Part shown: positions 40,040 to 49,499 of the stretch, in pieces
How positions within the stretch are numbered: position 1 is the first letter of the stretch
How the letters are laid out: the number at the start of each line of letters is the position of its first letter
The notes under the pieces: generated by a model
What the model saw: the letters and a program-made list of their open reading frames with translations, nothing else
What the model was told of the DNA's origin: nothing
Database searches by the model: none
Made by a program: the position numbers and the translations under genes
Assembly (NCBI RefSeq): GCF_907164915.1
Contig: NC_061867.1
Coordinates: 52,827,852-52,891,851 of the forward strand
Source of the DNA: Impatiens glandulifera
Taxonomy: Eukaryota > Streptophyta > Magnoliopsida > Ericales > Balsaminaceae
Length of the DNA: 64,000 nucleotides
Direction: 5' to 3'

Positions 40040-41734
40040 TTATAATATAATTTTCTTTATTAATCTTATGAATATTTATATAATAAACATAACTTATATA
40101 ACTCAAAATAATAAATTATCAATACAATCTCATATATATATTCTAACATGATATTAGAGCCACAATTTTGTTCTTAATATTAGAGCCACAATTTTGTTCT
40201 TGAACTACAAATTATATATAGTTTTCCGTTACTTCCCTCAATGATTACTCTAGTCATTTATGGAGGGCTCTAGTAATTTTTATTATATTTTTTTAATAAT
40301 ATATTTTTTTATTTAAATGTTTTTGTTGATATCTTATTTTGTTCAGCTATCATATATTCTGAGTTTTTTTTAGTTGTTGTCTTACTTTAGTAGTGAATAG
40401 CCATATTTTGAATCTAATCATATGTGATTCTTCGTTGATTTATCAGTCAACACAATGTCATCCTTTTGTTAAGATAAAATTTCTTTTTAGGTGTTGTTTC
40501 ACCCTAGTATTCTATGTCCATGGGATTCTACCTTGTCAACACATTGTCATCTCGTCGTTGGATATATCTCGAGATTCTAAAGTAACTTTGGAGTTTCATT
40601 TCGGTTATTGTTTCACCCTAACATTCAATGCCCATAAAGTTATACTTTCTTCGTTGGTTTTTCAGTCAACACACTGTCATCATATTATTAGAATGATCTC
40701 AACACTCAGAAGTTTATGAAGTTTGAAGAACACAACATCAATATTTCACAATCTCATCTTCAACCTCAAGTTATCAAGCGTTTTTTATCTTGAGTTTGAG
40801 GAGGAATGTAGAATTTTAATATAATATAGATAAGATATTATCACATTATTATAAATTGTGATAATATCATTATTATATTAATATTTTTATAAATATAATG
40901 TTAATGTTTATATAATGGATATAACTTATTTAACTTAAAATAATAAATTATTTAATACAATACTTTCTATCTATTCTAAAAATCAAGAATTTCTAAATGA
41001 AAATCCAAAATTCTTCTCAATTTATTGAGAGAGCCTAATAGTCATCAAGACATCAAACACAATTTGTTATGCAAATTGAAAAGGCTAAAGAAACTCTAAC
41101 CCGATGCGCACGAAGTCATCTTTCCAAATTGGCTAGATCAAATTAGGATTTAAGTTAGAACAAAATAAATCCGATAATGAATAAATTATAAAGGGTTTGA
41201 ATTTTTTATGATTCTTTTCAAAAGAAAATCTAGTTTGATAAAAATGAAACAGGTTACTTAAATTTGTTTAAGATAAATTATTAAAATATTAGAAATTATC
41301 ATCCTTATTGAAAAACTCAGTGCAAGTTAATATTTTTAGTATGTTTGACTTACAATATTTAATTTTCTCCTTTGATTATCATTTTTCGTATTTTTATTTA
41401 ATTTTGTCTGATATCAGGTTCGGTAACTTAAGTTTAAATGAATTACATTTTTTTTTATATATTCTATGAACTTTTTAAAAAGTTTAATAAAACCTGAAGT
41501 AAAATTTGTTGGCAAGAAATGACAAAAATAAATATTGTTTTTAAGAATGGTTTTCATGTCATTATTAGAGATTTTTTTAGGCGGCCTGATTTAATTTAGT
41601 TATTTTTTATTTCTTCCATATAAATAGAAATATGTTAACTAGTGTTTTTAAATATGTCAAATAAAAAAAAATATATATTATATCATTTTATTTTATATTA
41701 ATGTAAAATAGAGTAAAATAGTCATTTATAATAT
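40040..41734 (+). repeat. GulLO upstream block I (duplicate of the 5' flank, no gene)
   Basis: Shares ordered landmarks with the flanks of copies 2 and 3: GTTGGATATATCTCGAGATT (40557), TTTCGGTTATTGTTTCACCC (40598), CAAGTTATCAAGCG, GTCATCAAGACATCAAACAC (41042), AACTCTAACCCGATGCGCAC (41092), TTTTTAAGAATGGTTTTCAT (41537). It stops before the promoter. The open frame at 40393-40719 lies inside repeated DNA and is not supported as a gene. Confidence 0.75.
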
Positions 41735-43275
41735 GAGATGTTTGGTTGGTGGTTTTGATTATTTGATTCCCGGATACTCAGGAATCATTCCATCCTCTCT
41801 AAATTGGGAGGAATGAATCGATTCAATTATTTAAATAATATTAAAGAATCATAAAAAACAAAAAAACATTAGTAATAATTACAATAACTAATAATAATAT
41901 AATTAATTTTATATAATTAATTTTAAATATTATATATTAATAATAAAATTAAAATTAATTAATTAAAATATAAAAATATAAAACTAAAAATAAAATAACA
42001 ATTTTATATAAAAAAAAAATATTAAAAAATTAAATATAAAATATTTTAATAAAAATTATTGTTAAAACAATTATACCATGTTATAATATATTATTAAATA
42101 AAATATTATATTTAATTTAAAGTATATAATATTTGAAAAACTTTCTCTTATATTATTTATATTTAATAGATAATTATTTATTTATAATTAATAAAAAATT
42201 AAAACATTCAACATTTTTTTTTGTTATAAGTATTTTTGTTTTGAAAAAATATAATTAATATGATAAAATATTAGATGTTTATATTTTATTAAATTATATC
42301 ATTTAAATATTTTATATATTTTATAAAAATAATAATATTTTATATTTTTAATTTAATAAAATAAAATTAAAATTAATCCTAATTTTAATAACAAAATTAT
42401 ATTTATAACTTTTCTCTTATAAATCCAAACAAACGTTATCAATGATAATGAGAATGATTAAAACTCTTGACCAAATACTACACTTCTATTCATCATACAT
42501 ATTCCCATTCCACACATTTATCGATCTCAATCTTAGGGCAACTCCAACGGAACCCCATACGCAAACTCATTCCTATATTTCCCTCCAACCGTCCGGCAAA
42601 TCACAACAGCAAAATGGGTTTTACACTTTTTTAAAAAAAAAAAACGCATATTTGCGTATACACTATTCACCCTGCATACTTATTTTATAAAAGATTAATT
42701 TAGTCCTTGAAATGTATTACCATATTAATTTAAATATTAAACTTGTTTAAATAAATTATTTGAAACAATTTAGTGATCTTTTAATTTTTAATTTTAAGAT
42801 AAAAAGTTATAATATTTTTTAAATATTTAATTAAATCATTAAATTGTATTATACTTAAAATTTTATCTAATTTATTTTATATTTATATTTTATTTTATAT
42901 TTTTATGTTATATTTTATCTAATTTTAAGTGTGTTGTGCATATTTTTGTTTATTTAAATGTATTATTGAATTATTTTATTGTTTATGAATTATTGATATA
43001 TACTTAATTTTATTTTAATATTATTAAATGAATGAGAAAAGATTGGGATTAAATATGTAAAGTTGATAAATATATAGATAATATTAATAAGGTTAAAAAG
43101 TTAGTGTAAGAAAAGAATATTTTAATAATATTCTTTTAGGTTTGGAAATGAGTTTTTGGGTTGGAGATAAATTACTGTTTGATGTTTGATGTGACGTTTA
43201 CTGCATTTTGAGTTTAAGAATGGGTTTGTGGGTTGGAGATGGTCTTATTCTCATTCCTTTATTTGAACCAAGCAA
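41735..43275. mobile_element. MITE-like element (TGTTTGGTTGG ... CCAAGCAACCC) with a nested second MITE
   Basis: The left end ATGTTTGGTTGGTGG and the right end TTGAACCAAGCAACCCT are roughly inverted, and inside them GGAATCATTCC and GAATGATT/TCTCATTCC words mirror each other. The very AT-rich body has no coding frame. Boundaries are approximate and no target duplication was established. A second element at 42536-43244 lies inside. Confidence 0.45.
42536..43244. mobile_element. Harbinger/Tourist-like MITE (709 bp)
   Basis: Left terminus GGGCAACTCCAACGG and right terminus TTGGAGATGGTC are inverted with mismatches and are flanked by TTA on both sides (42533-42535, 43245-43247), the 3-bp duplication typical of PIF/Harbinger elements. 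Second inner matches: ACCGTCC/CAAACCC-type words near the ends. No transposase. Confidence 0.55.
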
Positions 43276-43429
43276 CCCTAAAACAAAACGATGAACATAT
43301 TTTCATGTTATAAAAAATTATAACAAATAAAATCTAGTACTAGAATGATTATCTTTTTACAACATTCACCCACTAGATTGAGATGGGAGCTAGATTGAGA
43401 TGGGAGGAATGAGGAGTAAACTCGATCAT

Positions 43430-43790
43430 GCCCATCATTAATGTTAAAATGTAATATAATATGGCTGTGTTTGTTATTAGGTAAGCTCGATCATGCCCAT
43501 CATTAATGTTAAAATGTATGCCCATCATTAATGTTAAAATGTAATATAATATGGCTGTGTTTGTTATTAGGTAAGCTCGATCATGCCCATCATTAATGTT
43601 AAAATGTATGCCCATCATTAATGTTAAAATGTAATATAATAGGGCTGTGTTTGTTATTAGGTAAGCTAGATCATGCCCATCATTAATGTTAAAATGTATG
43701 CCCATCATTAATGTTAAAATGTAATATAATATGGCTGTGTTTGTTATTAGATAAGCTCGATCATGCCCATCATTAATGTTAAAATGTATT
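43430..43790. repeat. 90-bp minisatellite, about four copies
   Basis: GTAAGCTCGATCATGCCCAT recurs at 43481, 43571, 43661 (one change) and 43751. Within each unit, TGCCCATCATTAATGTTAAA occurs twice, so the unit itself arose by internal duplication. Because 90 is a multiple of three, the minus strand stays open for 111 codons; this is a repeat artefact, not a gene. The seed sequence is part of the GulLO upstream block (compare 54217-54270). Confidence 0.93.
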
Positions 43791-43850
43791 ATTAGGTATA
43801 AAACTGTAGATAAAGTATATATAGTTGTATATACAGTAAATTAAATTGAT

Positions 43851-44860
43851 TGTTTGGTTGGTTATAATTTATATATACAGTAATATTTAGATATAAATTA
43901 TACTTTGAAAAGGGGTATAATATAATACCTATTCAAACTAGTTACAAAAATATTTAAACTTTTATAAAATTTAACATTCCATTTTTACCCTTTAATTTTA
44001 TAAAATTATTAAAATTATAATTTCTTTATTATATTTTAAAATATAATAATAAAAATAATAAATAATAAATAAATATTTATTTATATTTAAATGGGTTTAA
44101 TTTTATAATTTAAATATTAATAATAATAATAATAATAAATACTTAATTACTTATTTTTATTTGATTTTTAAATTTATATATATTTATTATCTTTATAAAC
44201 AAATATTAAATTATAAAAAATTTAAATGTGACAATTTTATATCTAATTAAATATAATAATTATTTTAAAAAGTTAATAATGTTAATTAAAAAATAATAGT
44301 CATATTACAATTAATTTATAAAATAAGATTGTATTACATTATTAATAAATGATATTTATAATTAATTACATTATTAATTAATACAACTTAAATCTATCTA
44401 ATTTATTTTTGAAACTAATTTATAATTATGTCATTTAATTTTTCAAATATTATGTTTTATAAAATTATTATTATTCATATTATATTTTATACAAACAATT
44501 AATATTTTTCATTTATAAAAATATTTATAATAATACATAAATTTTAAAAATAATTATTAAATATTAATTAATATATAAATAATTTTTATTAATATATAAA
44601 TAATTTTATATATAAGAAATTATATATAAAATATTGTGTATTTATTTTTATTTTAAAAATATATTTATATGATAATTAGATATTTTTTTATTAATTTCAA
44701 TATAAATAATAATATAAACTATATATAAGATAAATATTAAAAAAAAAAAATTATATAAATATAAGGGTAAAATAGTCTTTTACACTTCTTACCACTTTTT
44801 TATACCACCGACCAAACATAATATAATAAACCTATATAATTTATATTCCTAACCAAACAC
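43851..44860. mobile_element. Candidate MITE with TGTTTGGTTGG / CTAACCAAACA ends
   Basis: TGTTTGGTTGGTTATAATTT at 43851 mirrors ATAATTTATATTCCTAACCAAACA ending at 44859 in pieces. The body is almost pure A/T without coding potential. Further GACCAAACA and TACCAAACA words up to 44955 leave the right boundary uncertain. Confidence 0.4.
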
Positions 44861-45059
44861 AAATAGTCTATATAATTTATAACTTCTAATACCTTCTTAC
44901 AATTTATACATCTTTACAACTAATACCTATATAATTAGTATTGTGTACCAAACATTACCTATATATATATATATAAAATATTATAAATTTTAACAATATT
45001 ATTATATTTATTTATTTATAAATCTAATTTATATTTATATAATAAATTATTTAATACAA

Positions 45060-46654
45060 TCTATTCTACCTATTCTAATATGTTATCAAAACTATAAAAT
45101 CTTGTCTTACGCAGTCTACATCAATAGTTACTCTAGCTATTGGCGTCTAATAATTTTTATTTTATATTTTAATAATATTTTTTTCATTTAAATCTTTTTT
45201 TATTGATGTCTTATTTTCTTCGACTATCATAAACTCTGAATTTTTTGAGTCGTTTACTCAATCGTAAATACCCGTAATTTTAATATAATCATATGAGATT
45301 CTTTGCTAATTTATTAGTCAATACACTGTCATACTTTCGTTATAATAGATTTATTTTCCAGGTGTTATTTCCCAGCATTCTATGCTCCCATGATATTTTA
45401 CATTCTTCGGTGATTTCTTTTTAGTCAACATACTATCATCCCAGCGTTGGATGTATCTCGAGTGTCATGAATAACTTCGGGGTTTCTTTTCGGTTATTGT
45501 TTCACCCCATCATTCATTGCCAATGAGATTCCACTTCTTCGCTTGTTCTTTTCATTCAACACATTGTAATCCTATTATTAGATGGATCTCATTACTCAAA
45601 AGTTTATGAAGCTTGAAGAATACAACATCAAAATTTCACTTTCACAATCTCATTTCAATCTCAAGTTGTCAAGCATTTTCTATCTTGAGTTTGAGGAGAG
45701 ATATTATCACCCTACTATAGATTGTGATAATATCATTATTATATTAATTTATTTATAAATCATGTAATGTCTATATAATAAATATAATTTTTATATCTCA
45801 ATCTAATAAATTATTTAATACAATGTTTTCAATCTATTCTAACAATCAAAAGAACTTTAAAATGAAAACTCAAAATTTGTCTTAATTTCTTGAGAGGGCA
45901 TAATATATAGTCATCCAGACATCTAACACGATTTAAAAAAAAGCTAATAAAACCTAAACCCAAACAAAGAAGAAAGTCAACTTTCCAAAGTGGTGTAGAT
46001 ATAATTTGTATTTAAGTGGGAATAAAATAAAATAGTTCTCACAATGAATAAATTAAAGGGTTTGACTTATTATTTAATGACTTTCCTAATACTTGGGGCA
46101 GTTTTGATCTTGTAGTTCGAATATTTATGATTATTTACAAAAGAAAATCTAATTTGATAAAAAAAAAAAAAAAATAGCTAGGTTACTTAATATTTGAACA
46201 ATATTAAAGATATCGCTCTCCTTAAAAATCCTCGGTGCACGTCGTTTATGTTTTTAATGTTTGTGACTTACAAATTACAATATGATTTTTCTCCTTTTAT
46301 TGTATTTTAATTTTAATTTTTGTCTACTGTCATGTTCGGTAATATATGTTTAAACGGATTTTTTTATTAACTTTTTTAATAATTAATAAAACATAAAGTA
46401 CATTTGACAAAAAAATTATTGTTTCTAAGAATAGTTTTAATGTCATTATGAGGATTCTTTGTTAATGTCTGATTTAATTTAGTTAGTTTTAATTTTTTTT
46501 TCATATAAACAGAAATGCGTTAACTAGTGTTTTTAAATAGGCCAAATATAAATATATATTTGTATTATAAAACATTAAATAATATCATTTTTTTATTAAT
46601 GTAAAATAGAGGAGAACGCTCACGCTATAATTTGCTCATCTCAAATTAAATAAA
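45060..46654 (+). repeat. GulLO upstream block II (no gene)
   Basis: Landmarks in the same order as in blocks I and V: GCGTTGGATGTATCTCGAG (45442), TTTCGGTTATTGTTTCACCC (45488), CATCCAGACATCTAACACG (45913), AAGTCAACTTTCCAAAGTGG (45975), AATACTTGGGGCAG (46090), AAGAATAGTTTTAATGTCAT (46427) and TCATCTCAAATTAAATAAA (46636). It is cut at 46654 by a Helitron-related element before the promoter. Confidence 0.78.
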
Positions 46655-46825
46655 CTAGGAAGATCCTCATGCGATACACACCGATAAAAATATATTTTTA
46701 CAATCTTAAGTTTATTGGTGGGTCAACCCAGAATCCAACCCAAATATTCATTACTTTTACATATATATCCAAATTAGCCACGGCTCTCGACCCAGCAATC
46801 TGGACACTTTCAAAATTAAGCATCA

Positions 46826-46826
46826 T

Positions 46827-46871
<45 letters not shown>
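46826..46871. repeat. (AT)n microsatellite in Helitron copy b
   Basis: TA run with one C at 46835. Confidence 0.92.
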
Positions 46872-46873
<2 letters not shown>

Positions 46874-46930
46874 GTTAAAAATGTCCTGTGTTAATCAAAT
46901 TTGGTGTTGAATTTAAAATATGATGTGGTA

Positions 46931-46985
46931 TTAGACTAGTTGGTTAAAGAGTTGTATTTGTTTTGTTAGGTTGCGAGTTCGAAAC
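46931..46985 (+). other. Pol III-like A and B boxes inside the Helitron family unit
   Basis: TTAGACTAGTTGG (46931-46943) fits the A-box pattern and GCGAGTTCGAAAC (46973-46985) the B-box pattern at tRNA-like spacing. The same pair recurs in other units (47177/47217; complements at 48270-48345, 62705-62755 and 63015-63070). Function unknown. Confidence 0.4.
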
Positions 46986-47579
46986 ATACCTATAACATTT
47001 TTAATTTTATTTTTAACCGTTTTAAGTTTATGGTCGGGTCAACCAAGAATCCGACTCAAGTATCCATTTACTCTCACATATATATCCAAATTAACCACAG
47101 CTCTTGACCCGGCGTTAGTTAAAAATGTCTCACTTTCATCAAATTTGGTGTTTAATTTAAAATATAATGTGTTATTAGTTTAGTTGGTTAAAGAGTTTTA
47201 CATGTTTTGTTAGGTTGCGAGTTCGAAACATATCTATAGCATTTTTAATTTTGACCCGGCAATCCGGACACTTTTAAAATTAAGCATTATTATTATATAT
47301 ATATATAAGTTAGTTAAAAATGTTCCGCGTTCATCAAATTTGATGTTGAATTTAAAACATAAAGTGTTATTAGCCTAGTTTGTTAAAGAAATGTATTTAT
47401 TTTGTTATGTTGCGAGTTTGAAACATATCTATAACATATTTTATTTTATTTTTAAACCGTTTTAAGTTTATGGACGGGTTAACCCAGAATCCGACTCAAG
47501 TATATATCCATTTATTCTCACAAATTCTAATTAACTAAATCTCTCGAGGCAATTCAGAAATGATCAAAATGAAGTATAA

Positions 47580-47711
47580 TGAGAGAGGAGAGAGGAGAGA
47601 GGAGAGAGGAGAGAGGAGAGAGGAGAGAGGAGAGAGGAGAGAGGAGAGAGGAGAGAGGAGAGAGGAGAGAGGAGAGAGGAGAGAGGAGAGAGGAGAGAGG
47701 AGAGAGGAGAG
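47580..47711. repeat. Heptamer minisatellite (GAGAGAG)n, about 19 copies
   Basis: Perfect 7-bp periodicity over about 131 bp. With no stop codons in the unit, frames on both strands stay open, giving RGERREE-type and SPLSSLL-type translations that are artefacts. It occupies the position where related units have an AT run. Confidence 0.96.
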
Positions 47712-48048
47712 TTTCATTAGTTAAAAATGTAGAATATAATGTTATTAGCATGTGGTTAAAGAGTTATAATTTGATAAAAAAAAAAAAAAAAAAAAATAGC
47801 TAGCTAGGTTACTTAATATTTGAAAAATATTAAAGATATCGCCCTCCTTGAAAAACCTATCTGTATGTTTTTATGTTTGTGACTTATGATACATGTTTAT
47901 CTCCTTTGATTGTATTTTTATTTTAATTTTGTCTAATATCAATGTTCTGTAATTTATGTTTAAACGAATTTTTTATTAGTTTTACAAACTTTTTTAAAAA
48001 ATTAATAAAATTTAAAGTACAGTTGACAAAAAAAAATAATGTTTTTAA

Positions 48049-48050
<2 letters not shown>

Positions 48051-48127
<77 letters not shown>

Positions 48128-48130
48128 ATA
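48051..48130. repeat. (AT)n microsatellite at the head of Helitron copy c
   Basis: About 80 bp of TA with one break at 48115-48117. It has replaced the canonical TC head of the element. Confidence 0.95.
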
Positions 48131-48640
48131 ATGATGCTTAATTTTTAAAGTGTCCGGATTGCCGGGTATAAGAGTTGTGGTTAATTTGAATATATATGTG
48201 AGAGTAAATTAATACTTGGGTCGTATTGTGGGTTGACCTGTCCATAAACTTAAAACGATTAAAAATAAATTTAAAAATGTTATAGGTATGGTTCAAATTT
48301 GCAACCTAACAAATTAAATACAACTCTTTAACCAACTAGGCTAATAACACTTTATATTTTAAATTCAACACTAAATTTGATGAACACGGGACATTTTATA
48401 AATATAAGTTCAACTTTTTAACTAACTAATCTATATGTATAATGATTAATTTTTAAAATGTCCAGATTGCCGGGTCGAGAGCTGAGAATAAATGGATATT
48501 TGGGTTGGATTCTGGGTTGACCCGTCCTTAAACTTAAAACGGTTAAAAATAAAATTAAAAATGCTATCATATTTTTACCGTAATATATTTCTCACGGTTT
48601 TTATATTATTATTCGTAAAAATTCACGAGATGCATACTAG
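48052..48640 (+). mobile_element. Small Helitron (family A, copy c)
   Basis: Lies between A48051 and T48641. Uninterrupted homologues at 41537-41560 (TTTTTAAGAATGGTTTTCAT) and 46423-46447 show the empty site. The 3' end has the stem words TTCGTAAAAATTCACGA followed by CTAG (48637-48640). Inside are two tandem units (starting near 48120 and 48425), the second with a TC head after A (AATCTATATGTATAATGATT). No protein. Confidence 0.82.
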
Positions 48641-48799
48641 TGGTTTTAATGTCATTACGAGGATTCTTTGTTTATGTCTGATTTATTTTAGTTAGTTTTT
48701 ATTTCTTCCTTATAAATAGAAACGTGTTAACTAGTGTTTTTAAATAGGCCAAATATAAATATATTTGTATTATAAAACGTTAAATAATATCATTTTTAT

Positions 48800-49195
48800 T
48801 AACGTTATAATTTGCCCATCTCAAATTAAATAAATTATCTATCTATCTATATTATTTATTATGTTATTAAAAAATTAAAATCAAATCATATTTTTAAAAT
48901 ATTTTATTAATTATTATTTTAAAATAATTTTATTAAATTAAAATGTTAAATCTAATCTTTCACTACATTATTTTTCATTTTAATGTCAACTCATGTATTT
49001 AGAATAATAATATTGATATTTGGAATAAGTTAATTAAAAAAAAGAATAGGTAGCAAAACTTATTATTGTTAATTTTGCATACGTAAATATGGGATTTTCC
49101 CTATATATAACATATTGAAACTTCAATTTTTCATAGGTAAGTATGGGATTTTCCCCTATATATATATAACATATTGAAACTTCATTCTAACTAAT
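48800..49195 (+). promoter_or_regulatory. Orphan GulLO promoter with a duplicated core
   Basis: Homologous to 56098-56445 ahead of copy 3: TTTGCCCATCTCAAATTAAA, TTATTTTTCATTTTAATGTCA, AATAGGTAGCAAAACTTAT. The core ATGGGATTTTCCC...TATATATAA...CATATTGAAACTTCA occurs twice, with TATA boxes at 49102-49110 and 49157-49169. No GulLO coding sequence follows; the Gypsy LTR starts at about 49196. Confidence 0.8.
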
Positions 49196-49487
49196 TGTCA
49201 TAGGCTGAAAGTCGAGCCGTGTTAAATAAGTCTTTTTAGACAATACAATAAAAACTTAGAAAGAGAAAGAGCTTGAGAATAATAATTGTATTAATTGAAT
49301 ACTTTGTGTTTACAAAATAATACTTTGTAGGTATAATGCTCAATTACCCCATTAATGATATGATCCATATTCTAGGGCATGCCTTCTATCAATGATTCTA
49401 AAATATTCTTTGGATTGGGCCTGCTTTAGATGGGTGAATATTTCTCTTGACTAGGAAGATTAGTACACCAACTAATGATTTATAACA
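49196..49487 (-). repeat. 3' LTR of the Gypsy chromovirus
   Basis: Plus-strand termini TGTCATAGG...TTTATAACA (TGT/ACA), followed at once by the polypurine tract (TTCTCCCCCCT on the plus strand). It sits directly after the orphan GulLO promoter. Confidence 0.75.
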
Positions 49488-49499
49488 TTCTCCCCCCTA

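Larger units (their letters stand above)
46655..47767 (-). mobile_element. Helitron-family multi-unit element (copy b), minus strand
   Basis: Contains at least three tandem units of the same family as 11251-12858: GGTCAACCCAGAATCC-type words, CCATTTACTCTCACATATATATCC, GACCCGGCAATCCGGACAC and AAGCAT..AT runs, read on the minus strand. CTAG at 46655-46658 after A46654 could be its tail, but the usual hairpin is not convincing. The right end has decayed and contains a heptamer minisatellite. It separates block II from block III. Confidence 0.6.
47768..49195 (+). repeat. GulLO upstream block III, reaching a promoter but no gene
   Basis: Begins at AATTTGATAAAA and follows the block through TAGCTAGCTAGGTTACTTAA (47799), AAAGATATCGCCCTCCTTG (47832) and GTTTTTAAGAA (48041), then a Helitron (48052-48640), then TGGTTTTAATGTCATTACGA (48641) and the core promoter. 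It ends about where the GulLO start codon should be, at the LTR of a Gypsy element. Nearly the same sequence leads into copy 3 (55380-56460). Confidence 0.82.

Noticed and set aside
40393..40719. 108-codon plus-strand frame in block I
   Set aside because: The same stretch in blocks II and IV has no conserved frame; it is duplicated flank DNA.
43373..43708. 111-codon minus-strand frame
   Set aside because: Produced by the 90-bp minisatellite, whose period is a multiple of three.
47535..47803. Open frames on both strands through the heptamer repeat
   Set aside because: A 7-bp unit without stops leaves all frames open; there is no start context, exon or homologue.
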